From contig NZ_CP119754.1 of the NCBI RefSeq assembly GCF_029319185.1, positions 310,001-374,000 of the forward strand: a stretch of DNA of 64,000 nucleotides, written 5' to 3'. Origin of the DNA: Superficieibacter sp. HKU1. GTDB lineage: Bacteria > Pseudomonadota > Gammaproteobacteria > Enterobacterales > Enterobacteriaceae. Each line of letters starts with the position of its first letter. Positions within the stretch are counted from its first letter, which is position 1. A model generated the notes under the pieces. The model saw nothing but the letters and a program-made list of their open reading frames with translations. It was not told the origin of the DNA and did no database searches. Made by a program: the position numbers and the translations under genes. Of this stretch, positions 24,667 through 33,794 are shown in pieces.

Positions 24667-26196
24667 CTACGCTTTGCTCCGGCACATCAGAGTACCGCGT
24701 CGCCTGGCGAAAGCCATCTCCGCCTCGTCCGGCCAGACCGCCTTCAAACGCTGCACCGCAGTTATAATCTCGTTTTCACTAATGCCCGCAAAACCAAGGA
24801 TCAGCCCGTAGTGGTTGTCATCTTCGGTGGCGTGCGGCAGCCAGAGAGAGCTTAACGGCGTTATTTCAATGTTGGCGGCAAGCGCACGCGCGACCAGCAA
24901 CTGCTCCTGCTCAGCCGATGTGAGGCGCACCGTCACCTGAAGCCCCGATGAAACTTCCGGCATGTCGCCGATATGCAATAACTGCGCGCGCCAGGCGGTG
25001 AGCAGCGCATCGCGGCGCGCCCGGCTCACTTTGCGCATTTTACGGATATGCGGCTGAAAATGCCCTTCGGCGATAAAATCAGCCATTACGCGCTGATCGT
25101 TCATCGGCGGCTGGCGCGTGGAAAGCGTGCGTAATAATGTCAGTTTATCCGCCAGCTGCGGCGGGGCGATCAGATAGCCCAGGCGCAGGCCGGGATACAT
25201 GACTTTTGAAAACGAACCGATATATATCACCCGGTGGCTTTCATCCAGCGCCGCCAGCGGCATCAGCGGCGTGCCGTTATAGCGGTATTCGCCGTCGTAA
25301 TCATCCTCAATGATCCACGCCTGACGTTCAGTCGCCCAGTTGAGCAATTCCAGCCGCCGTGACAGTGACATCGTGACACCCAGCGGGTACTGGCAGGAGG
25401 GACACACATAGGCCATCTTCGCTCTCGGGATCGCCGCCAGCCCTTGCGTCATCATTCCTTCATCGTCCACACCCAGCGGATTGATGTGAACCCCAAGGCA
25501 GGAAAATGCGCCCGCGGCCGCCCAGTAGCAGGGATTTTCTATCACCACTTCATCGCCGGTATTTAACAGCATGGCGGCGCAGACCATGATGGCCTGCTGC
25601 GCGCCCAGCGTCACCAGCACCTGGGCAGGATCGCATTTTAACCCACGAGCATTGCGCAGATAGTTGGCAATCAGTTCCCGGAGCTGTTTATCCCCGGCCG
25701 GATCGCCATACCCCATATAGGCAACCGGCTCGCGCCGCCAGAAGCGGTTTTGCAGCCGTGACCAGGTCTCAAACGGGAAACAGTCCAGCGCCGGCAGGCC
25801 AATACGAAACGCCCGCGGCTGATCGGTGTGGACAACATGACGGTTAAAGCGGGCGGCGATAGCAAGATTCATCCCGTCATGTAGCGGAGCGTCGGAAGGC
25901 AGCGCCGGCAGAATGCCGTGGGCAGATTTGGCCTTGTGCATCAGTGTGATATACGTGCCATCGCCGGTTCGCGTCTCCAGCAGACCGTCAGCGCACAGCC
26001 GTTCATAGGCGATGATGGCCGTGTTGCGCGAGATGTTGAGCATGGTCGCCAGTTCACGCGTTGCGGGCAGCTTGCTCCCGCCGCTTTCCGGCTGGCTTAT
26101 AATGAGTTCACGAAGCGCCAGATAAAGCTGCTGGCTTCTTTTTCGGCCAGGTGCAAGCGTGATGCCGGTAAGTTCAAAAGGCAGGGGCGTCGTCAA
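24667..26196 (-). CDS. MocR/GabR-type regulator (GntR HTH fused to aminotransferase fold)
   Basis: A 509-residue MocR-family protein. An N-terminal GntR winged helix (about residues 20-85: LYLALRELIISQPESGGSKLPATRELATMLNISRNTAI) is joined to a fold-type I aminotransferase domain. The PLP lysine is in GSFSKVMYPGLRLGY, with CPSCQYPLG and IIEDDYDGEYRY typical of the family. Such proteins sense an amine or aldehyde through PLP and regulate a divergent gene. Here that is the amidohydrolase starting 104 nt away, which makes the amidohydrolase-MFS operon the likely target. The ligand is unknown. Confidence 0.88.
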   Translation of the reverse strand: MTTPLPFELTGITLAPGRKRSQQLYLALRELIISQPESGGSKLPATRELATMLNISRNTAIIAYERLCADGLLETRTGDGTYITLMHKAKSAHGILPALPSDAPLHDGMNLAIAARFNRHVVHTDQPRAFRIGLPALDCFPFETWSRLQNRFWRREPVAYMGYGDPAGDKQLRELIANYLRNARGLKCDPAQVLVTLGAQQAIMVCAAMLLNTGDEVVIENPCYWAAAGAFSCLGVHINPLGVDDEGMMTQGLAAIPRAKMAYVCPSCQYPLGVTMSLSRRLELLNWATERQAWIIEDDYDGEYRYNGTPLMPLAALDESHRVIYIGSFSKVMYPGLRLGYLIAPPQLADKLTLLRTLSTRQPPMNDQRVMADFIAEGHFQPHIRKMRKVSRARRDALLTAWRAQLLHIGDMPEVSSGLQVTVRLTSAEQEQLLVARALAANIEITPLSSLWLPHATEDDNHYGLILGFAGISENEIITAVQRLKAVWPDEAEMAFARRRGTLMCRSKA

Positions 26197-26300
26197 AATT
26201 GGTACCTTAATATTGCCGGTTTTTGGTTCTTTTATACGCCAAACAAGCGGCCTAGCATAGCGCCACTCTTATTCTTCTCCCTTACATCGAAGGCAAAGAT

Positions 26301-27950
26301 ATGACGACCGATGCTATCGTAATCTATCAGGCTAAAAAAATTATCACCATGTGCCCCTCGCTGCCGGAAGCCACGCACGTTGCGGTACGCGGTGATCGGA
26401 TCCTGAGCGTGGGATCGCTTGAAGAACTGGAAGGGTTCGGCGACTATACGCTGGATACCACGTTCGCTGACAAAGTGCTGATGCCGGGCCTTATTGAAGC
26501 GCACTCGCACGCCACCGGCGGCGGCATGTGGCAATTCCCTTACGTGGGCTACTACGATCGCCCGGATTATACCGGCAAGGTCTGGAAGGGCTGCCGTTCG
26601 TTTGACGACGTTGTCGCCACGCTACAGGCGATTGAGCGGACCATGACCGATCCGAACGAGCCGCTGATCGCCTGGGGCGTCGATCCTATCTATTTCGGCA
26701 GCGAAAAGCTGGGCCGCGAGCATCTCGATCGCGTCTCCACGACTCGCCCGGTTGCCGTTATCCACATGAGCATTCACCTGATGGGCGCGAATACCGCTGC
26801 GCTGCATGACTGCGGTATTTTCGATGACTGTACCATTGAAGGCGTCGTGAAGAATGCCGACGGCACCCTGCACGGTGAGCTGGTCGAATTCGCCGCAATG
26901 GGCCCCATCCTGAACAAATATGGTTTCTGGGACGCGTTAACGACGGAAACCGCTATTCGCAATTTTGGCCAGGAAGCCTTCCGCGCGGGCTGCACCAGCG
27001 CGGCAGATATGGGTCTGACGGATTTTAACAACCCTGAGCTGGCCGCTAACTATATCCGCATGACGCGTGAGAACAGCTTCCCGATCCGCCTGCTGGTCGC
27101 TTACGGCCCTCCGTTTGTGAAAAAACCGTTTGTGGAAGCCGTCGAGTTTGCTGCTGACATGATGAAGCACGGTCATGAGAAGATGATATTCGGACCGATG
27201 AAGATCTTCCTCGATGGCTCCATTCAGGGTGGCTCCGGGCGTATGCTCTCGCCGGGCTACTATAAAACCGGCGCAAACGGCGCGTGGAACGCCACGCCGG
27301 AGCAGGTTGATCAGCAGGTTTATGAAATCATGTCCCGCGGCTATCAGGTGCACTGCCATTGCAACGGCGATGAAGCCTCGGAAGCCTTTATTCAGGCGGT
27401 TGAAAAGACGTTAAACCGTATCCCGGCGGCAAACCATCGCGCGACCATGCAACATGCGCAAATGCTGCGCGAAGATCAGTTTAAGCGTATCAAGTCGCTG
27501 GGGATGTGCGTGAATTTCTTCAGTAACCATATCTACTACTGGGGCGACCAGCACTACGCGAAAACGATGGGACCGGAGCGTGCTAACCGGATGGATGCCT
27601 GCGGCAGCGCCGTGCGCCATCAAATTCCCTTTGCGTTCCACAGCGACTGCGGCATTACCCCGGTCAATCCGCTGTTTACCGGCTGGTGCGCGGTTAACCG
27701 CGTGACCGCCAGCGGCCGCGTGTTGGGCGAGCGTGAGAAGATTAGCGTCGCCGATGCGCTGCACGCGATGACCGTGGGCGCAGCCTACACCATGAAGCTG
27801 GATCACCTGATCGGCAGTATCGAATGCGGCAAATATGCCGACTTCACCGTGCTTGAGCAGGACCCGTTAGCCGTTGAGCCAATGAAGCTGAAAGATATCG
27901 GCGTATGGGGCACCGTCCTCGGCGGTCGGGTACAGCCTATTCCTCGTTAA
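26301..27950 (+). CDS. Amidohydrolase family 3 (YtcJ-like) metal-dependent hydrolase
   Basis: A 549-residue metal-dependent hydrolase. It begins TDAIVIYQAKKIITMCPSLPEATHVAVRGDRILSVGS, the standard composite-domain opening, followed by MPGLIEAHSHATGG with the metal-binding HxH near residue 73. Further metal/active-site regions are KIFLDGSIQGGSG, QVHCHCNGDEA and FAFHSDCGITPVNP. It ends GKYADFTVLEQDPLAVEPMKLKDI. The family hydrolyses amides, imides or related C-N bonds in varied small molecules. The divergent MocR regulator and the two downstream MFS genes suggest a catabolic or detoxification unit for an imported or exported nitrogenous compound. Confidence 0.87.
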   Translation: MTTDAIVIYQAKKIITMCPSLPEATHVAVRGDRILSVGSLEELEGFGDYTLDTTFADKVLMPGLIEAHSHATGGGMWQFPYVGYYDRPDYTGKVWKGCRSFDDVVATLQAIERTMTDPNEPLIAWGVDPIYFGSEKLGREHLDRVSTTRPVAVIHMSIHLMGANTAALHDCGIFDDCTIEGVVKNADGTLHGELVEFAAMGPILNKYGFWDALTTETAIRNFGQEAFRAGCTSAADMGLTDFNNPELAANYIRMTRENSFPIRLLVAYGPPFVKKPFVEAVEFAADMMKHGHEKMIFGPMKIFLDGSIQGGSGRMLSPGYYKTGANGAWNATPEQVDQQVYEIMSRGYQVHCHCNGDEASEAFIQAVEKTLNRIPAANHRATMQHAQMLREDQFKRIKSLGMCVNFFSNHIYYWGDQHYAKTMGPERANRMDACGSAVRHQIPFAFHSDCGITPVNPLFTGWCAVNRVTASGRVLGEREKISVADALHAMTVGAAYTMKLDHLIGSIECGKYADFTVLEQDPLAVEPMKLKDIGVWGTVLGGRVQPIPR

Positions 27951-27960
27951 CGTTAATGTG

Positions 27961-28055
27961 CAGGTGAGATCCTCATCAGAGACCGCTGACAACGTGGGTG
28001 TTTCCCCGTGTTCCACGGACGGTTTGTCATCAACCTCAGATGGGATCCTCACCTG
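27961..28055 (+). other. Long imperfect hairpin between the amidohydrolase and first MFS gene
   Basis: CAGGTGAG (27961-27968) pairs with CTCACCTG (28048-28055). The stem continues inward through ATCCT/GGGAT, ATC/GAT and GAG/CTC with single-base bulges, about 19 bp in all. Inside, GACAA/TTGTC and CGTGG/CCACG can extend it. It lies in a 174-nt spacer within a same-strand gene series. It could be a structured RNA leader, a processing or attenuation element, or a small palindromic repeat. It does not match a riboswitch consensus I know. Confidence 0.5.
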
Positions 28056-28124
28056 TACTACTTTTTATCCCTTTTCCGGCCTGGCGGCTGGCGGGTTTCT
28101 TTTGCTTTTAAAAAGGTCATAACG

Positions 28125-29792
28125 ATGTCTTCTTTTGTCTCTCCTTCGGCGTCGCGTGATGCTGACGCAACGACGGCGATGAAATGGCTACCGTTGCTGG
28201 TACTGTGTCTGGCCCAGCTTTCCACCTCCGGCGACAATGCGACGCTCAGCATTGCGACCGGCGCGCTGGTCGCCGACCTCCATGCGTCGATGGATTTAGT
28301 GAATATTGCGAACGCCATGTATTCCCTGGCTGCCGGTTCGTTAATGGTGGCGGCCGGGATGATCGGCCTGATCGTCGGCTGGAAAAAAACGTTTCGTATC
28401 GGCTGCGGGCTGCTGTTTTTAGCGGAGTTGACCGCGTATTTTTCACCGAATATGGAAGTGTTTACCTACGGTGCACGTCTGCTTTCCGGGGTCGGCGGCA
28501 GCTTTATGATCCCGTCGGTACTGGGGATTATCGCCAGTAACTACAAAGGTCCGCAGCAGGCCGTCGCGTTTGGCGCGATTGGCGCGGCGAGCGGCGTCTC
28601 GTTTGCCGCTGGGCCGATTATCTGTGGGCTGCTGGTCGATCATCTGGGATGGCGCGCCGCCTTCGCGGCCATTGCCGGGCTATGCATTGTTATTTTCGCC
28701 GGATCGTTCCTGGTGCCGACGCCTGCGAAGCCCGAGCGCAAAGTGACCTTCGATCTGCCGGGCGTCCTGTTGACGGTTATCGGTCTGTTCAGCCTGATCC
28801 TCGGTTTCCTGAAAGTCTCAAGCTGGGGGCTTATCACGCCGTTTAACGCGCCGTTCACCGTGATGGGGATTTCTCCTGCGCCGGTACTGGTGGTGTTCGG
28901 CCTGATCGTGCTGGCCATTATGCTGAAGTGGGAGCGTTATCGGGAAGAGAAAGTGGGCAGCGCGCTGATCCCGCTCTCGTTCCTGCGCACGCCTCAGGTG
29001 CGTAACGGCCTGTATCTGACCGCCTTTATTTTCCTGGCGTACGGCTCCGGCATCTTTGTTACCGTCAGCTTTGTCCAGGTGGTTGCCGGACTTAACGGCA
29101 TCGAGACCGGGCTGTTAATTCTGCCTTTTGCGCTGGGCGTAGTGATTTTCTCGCTGGGCCTGCCGGTGGTGTATAAAAACGCGAACCCGAAACGGATGTG
29201 CCAGCTGGCGCTGCTGATTGGCACGCTGGGCTCGGTGCTCTGTATTTTCGGCTTTGAGCCGTCGGATTTCAGCTTTATTGTGCCCGTCGGGATGTGCCTG
29301 ATCGGCGTGAGCATGGGCATTGTTTCAGCCTACTCCAGCTATATTGTTACCAGCGGCCTGCCTTCGCGTGACGCCCAGCAGTCCGGCGGCGTGCAGGCGA
29401 CATCGCGTAACGTTGGCCAGGCGATTGGCGTTGCGGTCTGCGGCATGGTGATGCTTACGGCCATTACCATGAGCGTGCAGGATGCGGCGCGTAGCGATAC
29501 GCAACTGAGCAGCGATACGCGCACGAAAGTTGCCGATATCACCGTTATTCCGTATCTGAGCGACAGCGCCTTTTCGAAGCTGATGCTGGATCACGGCATT
29601 AATCAGACGGACGTTGCGCCTCTGACCACGGTGTATAAAACGGCGCGTTTAAATGCGACCCGCGCGGGAATGGTGGCGACAGCGATCATGACGCTGCTGT
29701 TCCTGTTTGGCACGCGCAATCTGCCGACCCGGACCAAGGGAAACCAGAACGATGATGCTTCTGACGATAAGAAAAAAACGGCCGTTCGCTAA
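28125..29792 (+). CDS. MFS transporter, 14-helix DHA2-like, copy 1
   Basis: A 555-residue major facilitator with about 14 hydrophobic segments. It opens WLPLLVLCLAQLSTSGDNATLSIATGALVADL and includes GVGGSFMIPSVLGIIASNYKG and ASGVSFAAGPIICGLLVDHLGWR, characteristic of the DHA2 drug/proton antiporter group. An ORF extends to 28008 through the hairpin region, but ATG 28125 with AAGG upstream matches the start of the paralogue. A hydrophilic loop (about 460-505) precedes the last helix. Its lysine-rich C-terminus is cytoplasmic. Its partner copy starts 108 nt downstream. Confidence 0.85.
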   Translation: MSSFVSPSASRDADATTAMKWLPLLVLCLAQLSTSGDNATLSIATGALVADLHASMDLVNIANAMYSLAAGSLMVAAGMIGLIVGWKKTFRIGCGLLFLAELTAYFSPNMEVFTYGARLLSGVGGSFMIPSVLGIIASNYKGPQQAVAFGAIGAASGVSFAAGPIICGLLVDHLGWRAAFAAIAGLCIVIFAGSFLVPTPAKPERKVTFDLPGVLLTVIGLFSLILGFLKVSSWGLITPFNAPFTVMGISPAPVLVVFGLIVLAIMLKWERYREEKVGSALIPLSFLRTPQVRNGLYLTAFIFLAYGSGIFVTVSFVQVVAGLNGIETGLLILPFALGVVIFSLGLPVVYKNANPKRMCQLALLIGTLGSVLCIFGFEPSDFSFIVPVGMCLIGVSMGIVSAYSSYIVTSGLPSRDAQQSGGVQATSRNVGQAIGVAVCGMVMLTAITMSVQDAARSDTQLSSDTRTKVADITVIPYLSDSAFSKLMLDHGINQTDVAPLTTVYKTARLNATRAGMVATAIMTLLFLFGTRNLPTRTKGNQNDDASDDKKKTAVR

Positions 29793-29839
29793 GCGAGCCC
29801 CGGCTTTACTGCATAAAGCTTATCAGCGCTAAGTTTGCC

Positions 29840-29870
29840 AACGCGTACCTTCTTTGAGGAGGTGCGCGTT
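29840..29870 (+). other. Intergenic hairpin between the two MFS genes
   Basis: AACGCGTACCTTC (29840-29852) can pair with GGAGGTGCGCGTT (29858-29870), with one G-U pair and one mismatch. A TCGCGTTTTTAT stretch follows. It could be a weak terminator or attenuator lowering expression of the second transporter, or an RNA stabiliser. Confidence 0.4.
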
Positions 29871-29900
29871 TCGCGTTTTTATCTCCCAGGAGAATTGACT

Positions 29901-31517
29901 ATGAGCACGCCGTCAAGCAAGACCCCATGCACGCTCTGGCTACCGCTTTTTATCCTTTGCCTGGCGCAGTTTCTGGCTTCTGCCGACAACGTGACGTTAA
30001 GCATCGCGACGGGGAGTTTGATGCGGGAACTGAACGCCAGCATGACGCAAATCAGCGCGGCCAATACGCTGTATCCGCTGGTCGCCGGAACCTTTATGAT
30101 CGCCGGGGGAATGTTGGGCAGCGTGATTGGCTGGTTAAAAACGTTTCGTATTGGCTGCCTGATTTACCTGGTAGCGGAACTCTGCGCCACCCTCTCTCCC
30201 TCCATCACGGTTTTTATCTGGATCGCGCGCCTGCTGGCAGGCGTGGGCGGGAGTTTTATGATCCCGTCGGTATTTGGTTTGCTTACTGGCTTATACCACG
30301 GCAAACAGCGCGCCGTCGCGTTCGGGGCACTGGGCGCGGCAAGCGGGATCTCCTTTGCGCTGGGGCCGATTGTCTGCGGCGCGCTGCTGGATATGGTCGG
30401 CTGGCGCTGGGCGTTTGGCGCGCTGGGCGGCGTACTGGTCGTCATTTTGTGCTGTTCCCTGATCATCAACGAACCTGCCAAACACAATGCGCCGGTACGC
30501 TTTGATTTTCCGGGCCTTATTCTTTCAACCGCCGGCCTTTTTTTACTTATCTTCGGCGTGCTGCAAATTTCCAGTTGGGGATTCATTACGCCGTTTAATC
30601 CGGCAATTCATTTTTTAGGCATGAGCCCGGCACCTTTTCTCATTTTAAGCGGTCTGGTTGTCATCCATTTTATGCTGCGCTGGGAGCGCGTCTGCGAGCG
30701 TAAAACCGGCAGCGCCATGATCCCAAAGGCATTTCTTCACACGCCGCAGGTGCGCACTGGCCTGTATCTGACCGGCTATATCTTTTTTGCGTACAGCGCC
30801 GGTATTTTTGTGGTGGTGAGCTTTGTGCAGATTGTTGCCGGGCTGACCGCCATCGGTACCGGCCTGCTGATCGTGCCGTTTGCCATCACCCTTGCGGGAT
30901 GCTCTCTCGGATTGCCGGTACTGATTCGCCAGCGTCGTCCGCGTCGACAATGCCGGATTGGGCTGATGCTGGGCGTGCTGGGCGCAATCGTGGCCTCGTC
31001 GGGAATTTCAGAAGAACATTTCAGCGTGCCGCGGGTCGTGCTGGGGCTCTGTTTTATCGGCGCGAGTATGGGCACGATTGCGAGTAATGCGCCGTTTCTG
31101 GTGACCAGTGCGCTGCCGGATAAAGAAGCGCGCCAGTCAGGCGGTATCCAGGCCGCCGCACGCGATGTCGGTCAGGCGATGGGAGTGGCGCTGGTGAGCA
31201 TGGTGATGCTTACGATGTTGACGATCGGCATGAAAGATAAGGTCGTCAATGCCCCCGTCAGCAAGCAAACGCGCGACGCGTTGCAGCATCTGGCGGTGGT
31301 GCCTTATCTGAACGATCCGCAGTTCACCCTGTTTATGCATCAGGCGGGCGCGCTGAAAAACGATCTGCCGGTATTAACCCAAACTTACCGGCAATCGCGC
31401 GCGCAGGTCACGCGTGCCGGGCTGTATGCGATGGCGCTGCTGACCCTGCTTTTTTTGTGGCCGACACGGGCGATCCCGCTGGCCGAGCGCGAGGAGAACA
31501 TCGCCCGCACAGAGTAA
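29901..31517 (+). CDS. MFS transporter, 14-helix DHA2-like, copy 2
   Basis: A 538-residue paralogue of the preceding transporter. The same landmarks recur: LPLFILCLAQFLASADNVTLSIATGSLMREL, GVGGSFMIPSVFGLLTGLYHG, ASGISFALGPIVCGALLDMVGWR and SARxxGG-type RQSGGIQAAARDVGQAMG. ATG 29901 follows CAGGAGA. The two copies share most of their length but differ enough to be an old duplication, perhaps with split substrate or direction. Its stop is 5 nt from the convergent zntA stop. Confidence 0.85.
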   Translation: MSTPSSKTPCTLWLPLFILCLAQFLASADNVTLSIATGSLMRELNASMTQISAANTLYPLVAGTFMIAGGMLGSVIGWLKTFRIGCLIYLVAELCATLSPSITVFIWIARLLAGVGGSFMIPSVFGLLTGLYHGKQRAVAFGALGAASGISFALGPIVCGALLDMVGWRWAFGALGGVLVVILCCSLIINEPAKHNAPVRFDFPGLILSTAGLFLLIFGVLQISSWGFITPFNPAIHFLGMSPAPFLILSGLVVIHFMLRWERVCERKTGSAMIPKAFLHTPQVRTGLYLTGYIFFAYSAGIFVVVSFVQIVAGLTAIGTGLLIVPFAITLAGCSLGLPVLIRQRRPRRQCRIGLMLGVLGAIVASSGISEEHFSVPRVVLGLCFIGASMGTIASNAPFLVTSALPDKEARQSGGIQAAARDVGQAMGVALVSMVMLTMLTIGMKDKVVNAPVSKQTRDALQHLAVVPYLNDPQFTLFMHQAGALKNDLPVLTQTYRQSRAQVTRAGLYAMALLTLLFLWPTRAIPLAEREENIARTE

Positions 31518-31522
31518 CCGTT

Positions 31523-33718
31523 TTAACGTCCTTTACGCAGCAGGCGCAGCGCGTTCGCCGTCACCAGCACCGTTGCGCCGGTATCTGCCAGCACCGCCAG
31601 CCACAGGCCGGTGATACCGAGCAGGGTCGTCACCAGGAAAATACCCTTCAGGCCCAGCGCGATAGCGATGTTCTGCCGGATATTGGCGTGCGTCGCGCGG
31701 GCAAGGGCAATCATCTGCGCCAGGCCCGTCAGGCGGTTATGGGTCAGTGCGGCATCCGCCGTTTCCAGCGCCACGTCGGTGCCGCTGCCCATCGCGATGC
31801 CAATTGTTGCGGCTTTCATGGCGGGTGCATCGTTGATACCGTCGCCGACCATCGCCAGCGGCATCTGGCGGTTCAGCGCGGTTACCGCCTGAACTTTGTC
31901 GGCGGGCAGTAGCCCCGCCTTAAAATCCAGACCCAGTTCCCCCGCGATGGCTGCCGCCGCGCGCGGATTATCACCGGTCAACATCACGCCCTGCACGCCA
32001 AGCTGATGCAGCGCATCCACTGCTTCTCTGGCGTCTTCCCGTAACGTATCGCGTAGCGTAATCAGACCCAGCGCGCGCTCCTCCTGCGCCACCATCACCA
32101 CCGTTTGGCCTTCCTGCTCAAGAGTACGAATTTGTAGGCTAAACGCCTCGCCGGGGAATTTCTCCGCCGCGCAGATCAGAATTTTTTTGCCCGCGACGAG
32201 CGCTTCAATGCCCGCGCCCGGCAGCGTGCGCTGCTCCGTGGCGTCAGGCAGCGTAAGCCCACGGGATTGTGCTTCCCGCACCACCGCCTGCGCCAGCGGA
32301 TGCGTTGAGCCCTGTTCAACGGCAGCGGCGAGCGCCAGCAGCGCATGCTCGTCCATCGCGCAGGGATAAATGCCCGTCACCTGGGGTTTCCCCACGGTCA
32401 GGGTGCCGGTTTTATCAAAGGCGATTTGCTGAACACGCCCAAGCTGTTCCAGCGCTGCGCCGCCTTTAATCAGCGCGCCGCACCGTGCCGCCGCCGCCAG
32501 TCCGGAGGTGATCGCGGCGGGCGTGGAAATCACCAGCGCGCACGGGCAGCCAATCAGCAGCAGCGTCAGCCCCTTATAAATCCACTCCTGCCAGGCGGCA
32601 GCAAACAACAGTGGTGGCACCAGGGCGACCAGCAGCGCCACCAGCATAATCGCCGGCGTATAAAGGCGGCTGAAGCGATCGATAAAGCGCTCAATAGGCG
32701 CGCGCCGCTCCTCGGCTTCTTCAATCAACCGCAGGATGCGGTCAATCGCGCTGTCGCCTGGTTCAGAGGTAACGGTAAGCTGGACCAGACGATCGACGCT
32801 GGTGGCACCTGCCGCCACGTTCTCGCCTGCGCTACGCTCTACCGGGACGGATTCCCCGGTCAATGCGCTTTCATCAAAACTGGCAAACGGCGTCAAAAGC
32901 TGACCATCGGCGGGCAGTCGGCCACCGGCAGCGACTTCAATGGTATCGCCGGGACGGAGATCGCGTTGGGCGATGGTTTCCCGCTGACCGTCGCGCAGCC
33001 GCACGGCGGTGTCCGGTTTTAACGCCATAAGGGCGCTGACGCCCTGGCGGGCGCGGCTGGCGGCCCAGCCTTCAAGGCGTTCGCCGATCAAAAACAGCAG
33101 CAGTACCATCGCCGCCTCTGCCGTCGCGCCGATAAACAGCGCGCCGAGGGCGGCAACGCTCATCAGGGTTTCAATCGCGAAGTAACTGCCGCTCTTGATC
33201 AGCCGTAGCGACTGGCGAAGGACAGGGTACAGTCCCACCAGGGTGGTGAGGATGAATGCGGCCTGACCTGCCGGGTGGTTAACGTGCTCAAGCCCCCAGC
33301 TTACGGCCATCATGACTATCAGGATAAGCAGCGGAAGATTTTCCCGCAGGCGCGAGGTGGTGGGCGGCGGGGCAGACTCATGACGCAGCGTATAGCCTGC
33401 GTTTTGTACCGCCTGTTCAATTTGCTGGCTGACATCGCCAGAGGCATTCACCGCCAGTTTTTCCGTGGCGAACAGCACCTGAACCTGGGTAACGCCCGCC
33501 ACCTGGCGTACGGCGTTTTCTACCTTACGCGCACAGGCGGCGCAGTCCATTCCTTCGACTTTCCAGCTATAGCGGGCGTCAGCGACGGCGTCGGCAGGCG
33601 CGGTTTCGGCGCAGCATGAAGCATCAGCGCAGCATGACGCGGGTTCCGGCGCAGCGGGCGTAAATTTAAGCGTGGCGAACTGCGGGGCTTTTTTGCCATT
33701 AGCATCTGGAGTCGACAT
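31523..33718 (-). CDS. zntA: Zn(II)/Cd(II)/Pb(II)-exporting P-type ATPase ZntA
   Basis: A 731-residue P1B-type ATPase matching E. coli ZntA. The N-terminus has a cysteine-rich stretch (CCADASCC, about 29-36) and a heavy-metal domain with GMDCAAC at 57-62. The membrane CPC metal site is in IGCPCALVIST, the phosphorylated Asp is in DKTGTLT, and the hinge is GDGINDAPAM. It exports zinc, cadmium and lead from the cytoplasm. Expression should be under ZntR through the operator just upstream. In K-12 zntA adjoins tusA; here a MocR-amidohydrolase-MFS block separates them. Confidence 0.97.
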   Translation of the reverse strand: MSTPDANGKKAPQFATLKFTPAAPEPASCCADASCCAETAPADAVADARYSWKVEGMDCAACARKVENAVRQVAGVTQVQVLFATEKLAVNASGDVSQQIEQAVQNAGYTLRHESAPPPTTSRLRENLPLLILIVMMAVSWGLEHVNHPAGQAAFILTTLVGLYPVLRQSLRLIKSGSYFAIETLMSVAALGALFIGATAEAAMVLLLFLIGERLEGWAASRARQGVSALMALKPDTAVRLRDGQRETIAQRDLRPGDTIEVAAGGRLPADGQLLTPFASFDESALTGESVPVERSAGENVAAGATSVDRLVQLTVTSEPGDSAIDRILRLIEEAEERRAPIERFIDRFSRLYTPAIMLVALLVALVPPLLFAAAWQEWIYKGLTLLLIGCPCALVISTPAAITSGLAAAARCGALIKGGAALEQLGRVQQIAFDKTGTLTVGKPQVTGIYPCAMDEHALLALAAAVEQGSTHPLAQAVVREAQSRGLTLPDATEQRTLPGAGIEALVAGKKILICAAEKFPGEAFSLQIRTLEQEGQTVVMVAQEERALGLITLRDTLREDAREAVDALHQLGVQGVMLTGDNPRAAAAIAGELGLDFKAGLLPADKVQAVTALNRQMPLAMVGDGINDAPAMKAATIGIAMGSGTDVALETADAALTHNRLTGLAQMIALARATHANIRQNIAIALGLKGIFLVTTLLGITGLWLAVLADTGATVLVTANALRLLRKGR

Positions 33719-33756
33719 TATATTCTCCGGGGAATGATAATTTTCTCATTACCCGA

Positions 33757-33788
33757 AGCATACACTCTGGAGTCGACTCCAGAGTCAA
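33757..33788 (-). promoter_or_regulatory. zntA promoter with ZntR operator
   Basis: On the minus strand TTGACT (complement of 33783-33788) and TATGCT (complement of 33757-33762) are separated by 20 bp. That long spacer is the mark of MerR-family promoters. It is filled by a perfect 22-bp palindrome at 33764-33785, with arms ACTCTGGAGTC and GACTCCAGAGT, the known ZntR site. Confidence 0.95.
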
Positions 33789-33794
33789 GCGCAA

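Noticed and set aside
27951..28124. Guanidine or other known riboswitch before the MFS gene
   Set aside because: The long stem is real, but the conserved motifs of the guanidine, TPP, purine and preQ1 classes are not present as far as I can recall them, so I call it only a structured element.
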